NCBI GenBank assembly: GCA_003231035.1
Contig: QIHU01000174.1
Span: forward strand, 1-8,931
Source of the DNA: Acidobacteriota bacterium
Lineage (GTDB): Bacteria > Acidobacteriota > Thermoanaerobaculia > Multivoradales > SZUA-115
Direction: 5' to 3'
Length of the DNA: 8,931 bases
This document shows positions 6,596-8,931 of this stretch, piece by piece (positions within the stretch are counted from its first letter, which is position 1; every line of letters begins with the position of its first letter). Under the pieces are notes generated by a model, which was not told where the DNA came from, did no database searches, and saw only the letters and a list, made by a program, of their open reading frames with translations. Both the position numbers and the translations under genes were made by a program.

Positions 6596-6614
6596 GGTCG
6601 ATGTGGGCTCGACC
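6596..6614. promoter_or_regulatory. Inverted repeat in the divergent intergenic region
   Basis: GGTCGA-(7 nt)-TCGACC forms perfect 6-bp arms in the 180-bp gap between the nitrilase-fold gene (leftward) and the Asp-box gene (rightward). It could be a dimeric regulator site serving either gene. I see no good -35/-10 pair close to it, and GC-rich hexamers pair easily by chance. Confidence 0.15.
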
Positions 6615-6710
6615 TTCTGCCCTACGACAGCCGTGGTAGCGTGCGGGCTTGCCACACCGCACTGAATCGAACCGATCGCCCCGCGCTGGCGCCTTGCGCC
6701 TGCCGCCGGG

Positions 6711-6718
6711 AGGAGGAG
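6711..6718 (+). promoter_or_regulatory. Ribosome binding site of the Asp-box gene
   Basis: AGGAGGAG ends 5 nt before ATG 6724, a near-consensus Shine-Dalgarno. It decides the start: the frame is open further upstream (to an ATG at 6649), but only the 6724 ATG has this site, and it is followed at once by a signal peptide. Confidence 0.75.
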
Positions 6719-6723
6719 TTGTC

Positions 6724-8931
6724 ATGCATCGTCGCCGCTCGCTGTTGTTGGTTGTTGCCTTGGTTTCCCTGGCTCTGCTCTCTCCGGGTGCCGTGGAGGC
6801 GAAACGGGCGAAGAAGAAGGCGATGGAAGAGGCGACGGTGGCCGCTCCGGCGTTAAGTGAAGAACAGCTCCAGGCGCTCGAATGGCGCGAGGTGGGGCCC
6901 TATCGCGGTGGCCGGTCGTCGGCGGTGGCGGGGATCCCCGGGGATCTGTTGACCTGGCGGGGTGTGGAAGACGAGCGATGCCGGGGTGAGTTGGAACAAT
7001 GTTTCGGACGGCTTCTTCGGCGGCTCGATCGGCGCGGTGACGGTTTCCGAGTGGGATCCGAACGTGGTCTATGTCGGTGGCGGTGAGGTGACGGTACGCG
7101 GCAACGTCAGCCACGGCGACGGGGTGTGGAAGTCGACCGACGCGGGCAAGAGCTGGACCCACATGGGGCTGGGCGATTCGCGCCGCATCCCGCGTATCCA
7201 TATCCATCCCAAGAACTCGGAGCTGGTCTACGTGGCGGCGCTGGGCCATCTTTTCGGTCCCAACGAGGAGCGGGGAATCTTTCGCAGCCAGGACGGTGGC
7301 GCCAACTGGGAGAAGATTCTCTACGTCAACAACGAAGTGGGCGCGGTGGACCTGGCGATGGATCCGACCAACCCGCGCATTCTCTACGCGAGCTTCTGGC
7401 GGGTTCTGCGCACGCCCTATTCGCTGGAGTCGGGCGGCGAAGGTTCGGGGATTTGGAAGTCGACCGACGGTGGCGACCACTGGGAGGAGCTGACCGAGAA
7501 CAAGGGGATGCCGAAGGCGCCGATCGGGATCAGCGGCATTTCCGTCTCGAAGAGCAACCCGGAGAACGTCTACGCCATCATTGAGGCGGAGGAGGGGGGC
7601 GTCTTTCGCTCGCGCGACGGCGGCGAGAGCTGGACCCAGGTCAACAGCGAGCGCAAGTTGCGCCAGCGGGCCTGGTACTACACGCGGATCATCGCCGACC
7701 CGGCGGACGAGGACACGGCCTACGTGCTGAACGTGCGCTTTCACCGATCGAAGGACGGCGGCAAGAGCTGGCAGGGGATAGGCGTGCCGCACGGCGATAA
7801 CCACGACCTGTGGATCGCGCCCGACAACCCGCTGCGCATGATCGAGGCCAACGACGGCGGCGCCAACGTCTCTTTCGACGCCGGCGAGACCTGGTCGCGC
7901 CAAGACAACCAGCCGACGGCGCAGATGTACCGGGTGTCGACCGACAACGCCTTTCCCTACCGGCTGCTCGGCGGCCAGCAGGACAACTCGGCGGTGCGCA
8001 TCCGCTCGCGCTCGGCCTTCGGCGGCGCCATTGGGCGGCGTGACTGGGAGCCGACGGCGGGCGGCGAGAGCGGCCACATCGTCGCCAAGCCGGACGATCC
8101 CGACATCGTTTATGGCGGTTCCTACGGCGGCTTTCTCGTCCGGGTCGACCATCGCACCGGCGAGCGCCGGGCGGTCAATGTTTGGCCCGATGATCCGATG
8201 GGCTGGGGGGCGGCCGAACTCAAGTACCGTTTCCAGTGGAACTTCCCGCTCTTCTTTTCGCCGCACGACGCCAACAAGCTCTACGCCGCGGCGCAGGTGC
8301 TCTTCGTCAGCGAAGACGAGGGGGCGAGCTGGCGGGCGATCAGCCCCGACTTGACCCGCAACGACAAGTCGAAGATGGCCTCCTCGGGCGGGCCGATTAC
8401 CCAGGACAACACCAGCGTCGAGTACTACGGGACGATTTTCGCGGCGCTCGAGTCGCCGCACGAGGCCGGCGTGCTGTGGGCCGGTTCCGACGACGGCAAG
8501 CTGCACATATCGCGCAACGGTGGAGAGTCCTGGGCGGACGTAACCCCGCCGGGGCTGCCCGAGTGGTCGATGATCAACGGGATCGACGCCCATCCCTTCG
8601 AGACCGGCGGCCTCTACCTGGCGGCGACCCGGTACAAGCTGGACGACTTCGCGCCCTACCTGTTCAAGACCACCGACTACGGCGAGAGCTGGCGCCGGAT
8701 CGACCGGGGGATCGACCGCGGCCACTTCACCCGGGCGATTCGCGCCGACCCCAACCGCCGGGGGCTGCTCTACGCCGGGACGGAAAACGGCGTCTATCTT
8801 TCCGTCGACGACGGTGCGAACTGGCAGTCGTTGCAACTCGAACTGCCGGTCGTCCCGATCACCGACCTGGCGGTCAAAGAGGGCGACTTGATCGCCGCCA
8901 CCCAGGGGCGCGGTTACTGGATCTTGGACGA
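6724..8931 (+). CDS. Secreted Asp-box / sortilin-like beta-propeller protein, apparent frameshift, 3' end outside window
   Basis: Starts MHRRRSLLLVVALVSLALL, a signal peptide with a likely cut after AVEA (residue 26), so exported. Then comes the family opening LEWREVGPYRGGRSSAVAGI. The first frame carries 78 sensible residues to Trp at 6955-6957, after which homology continues one base over: from 6959 the next frame reads GVWKTSDAGVSWNNVSDGFF and stays open to the end of the window, about 657 codons that I translated through. It holds eleven Asp boxes (S-x-D-x-G-x-x-W), for example STDAGKSW, SQDGGANW, STDGGDHW, SKDGGKSW and SVDDGANW, each a beta-hairpin of a propeller blade, and ends at GRGYWILD, common to the family. 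These proteins resemble VPS10/sortilin and BNR repeats; many are called glycosyl hydrolases, but no catalytic residues support that. Unless the shift is an assembly error, the gene is a pseudogene. Unlikely to belong to the NACHT system. Confidence 0.85.
6950..6961 (+). other. Frameshift junction in the Asp-box gene
   Basis: The N-terminal frame is readable through TGG 6955-6957; the body frame is readable from GGG 6959-6961 and is closed upstream by TGA 6950-6952. From memory, family members have roughly six or seven more residues here (a YxGATGG-like stretch before GVWKT), so a deletion of about 17 or 20 bp would explain both the missing residues and the shift. The site is beside a G-rich run (CGGGG), where sequencing errors are also likely. 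Confidence 0.7.

Noticed and set aside
6722..8836. 704-codon open frame antisense to the Asp-box gene
   Set aside because: It mirrors the GC-rich codons of the true gene, has Arg/Val/Pro/Ala-biased low-information sequence and shows no domain.
6958..8931. Sialidase or other glycosidase activity for the Asp-box gene
   Set aside because: Asp boxes are structural; I saw no sialidase arginine triad or catalytic-domain motif in the visible part.

Overview
The window (8931 bp, about 60-67% GC in most genes) comes from a GC-rich bacterium. The large secreted Asp-box/sortilin-like repeat gene at the right end is a type abundant in Acidobacteriota and related soil or sediment phyla, so an acidobacterial-type host is my best guess. 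No rRNA, tRNA or phylogenetic marker gene is present to confirm it.

Layout, left to right: (1) the C-terminal end of a PIN-domain (VapC-like) protein on the + strand; (2) a 22-bp convergent gap with a small hairpin; (3) three genes on the minus strand, read right to left: a 499-aa nitrilase-fold protein with a catalytic Glu-Lys-Cys set, a 292-aa winged-helix protein, and a 1280-aa multidomain protein whose ATG overlaps the winged-helix stop as ATGA; (4) a 180-bp divergent intergenic region; (5) a + strand secreted Asp-box protein, frameshifted near position 6957 and running off the right edge.

The centre is the find. The 1280-aa protein joins, in one chain, a MinD/ParA-like ATPase with the variant P-loop KGGVGRS, an Mrr-like PD-(D/E)XK nuclease core, a NACHT NTPase with its winged-helix tail, about 21 pentapeptide repeats, and a short run of WD40 repeats, two of them almost identical at the DNA level. 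This has the effector-NTPase-sensor logic of bacterial NLR-like immune proteins (bNACHT, Avs), but with two different NTPases. The repeats recall fungal NACHT-WD40 incompatibility genes.

Model (inference): the WD40 and pentapeptide region senses a trigger, NACHT oligomerises, and the nuclease cuts nucleic acid. The MinD-like domain gates this, the winged-helix protein represses its own promoter in the 87-bp gap upstream, and the nitrilase-fold protein is a second enzymatic arm. None of this is proven by sequence alone.
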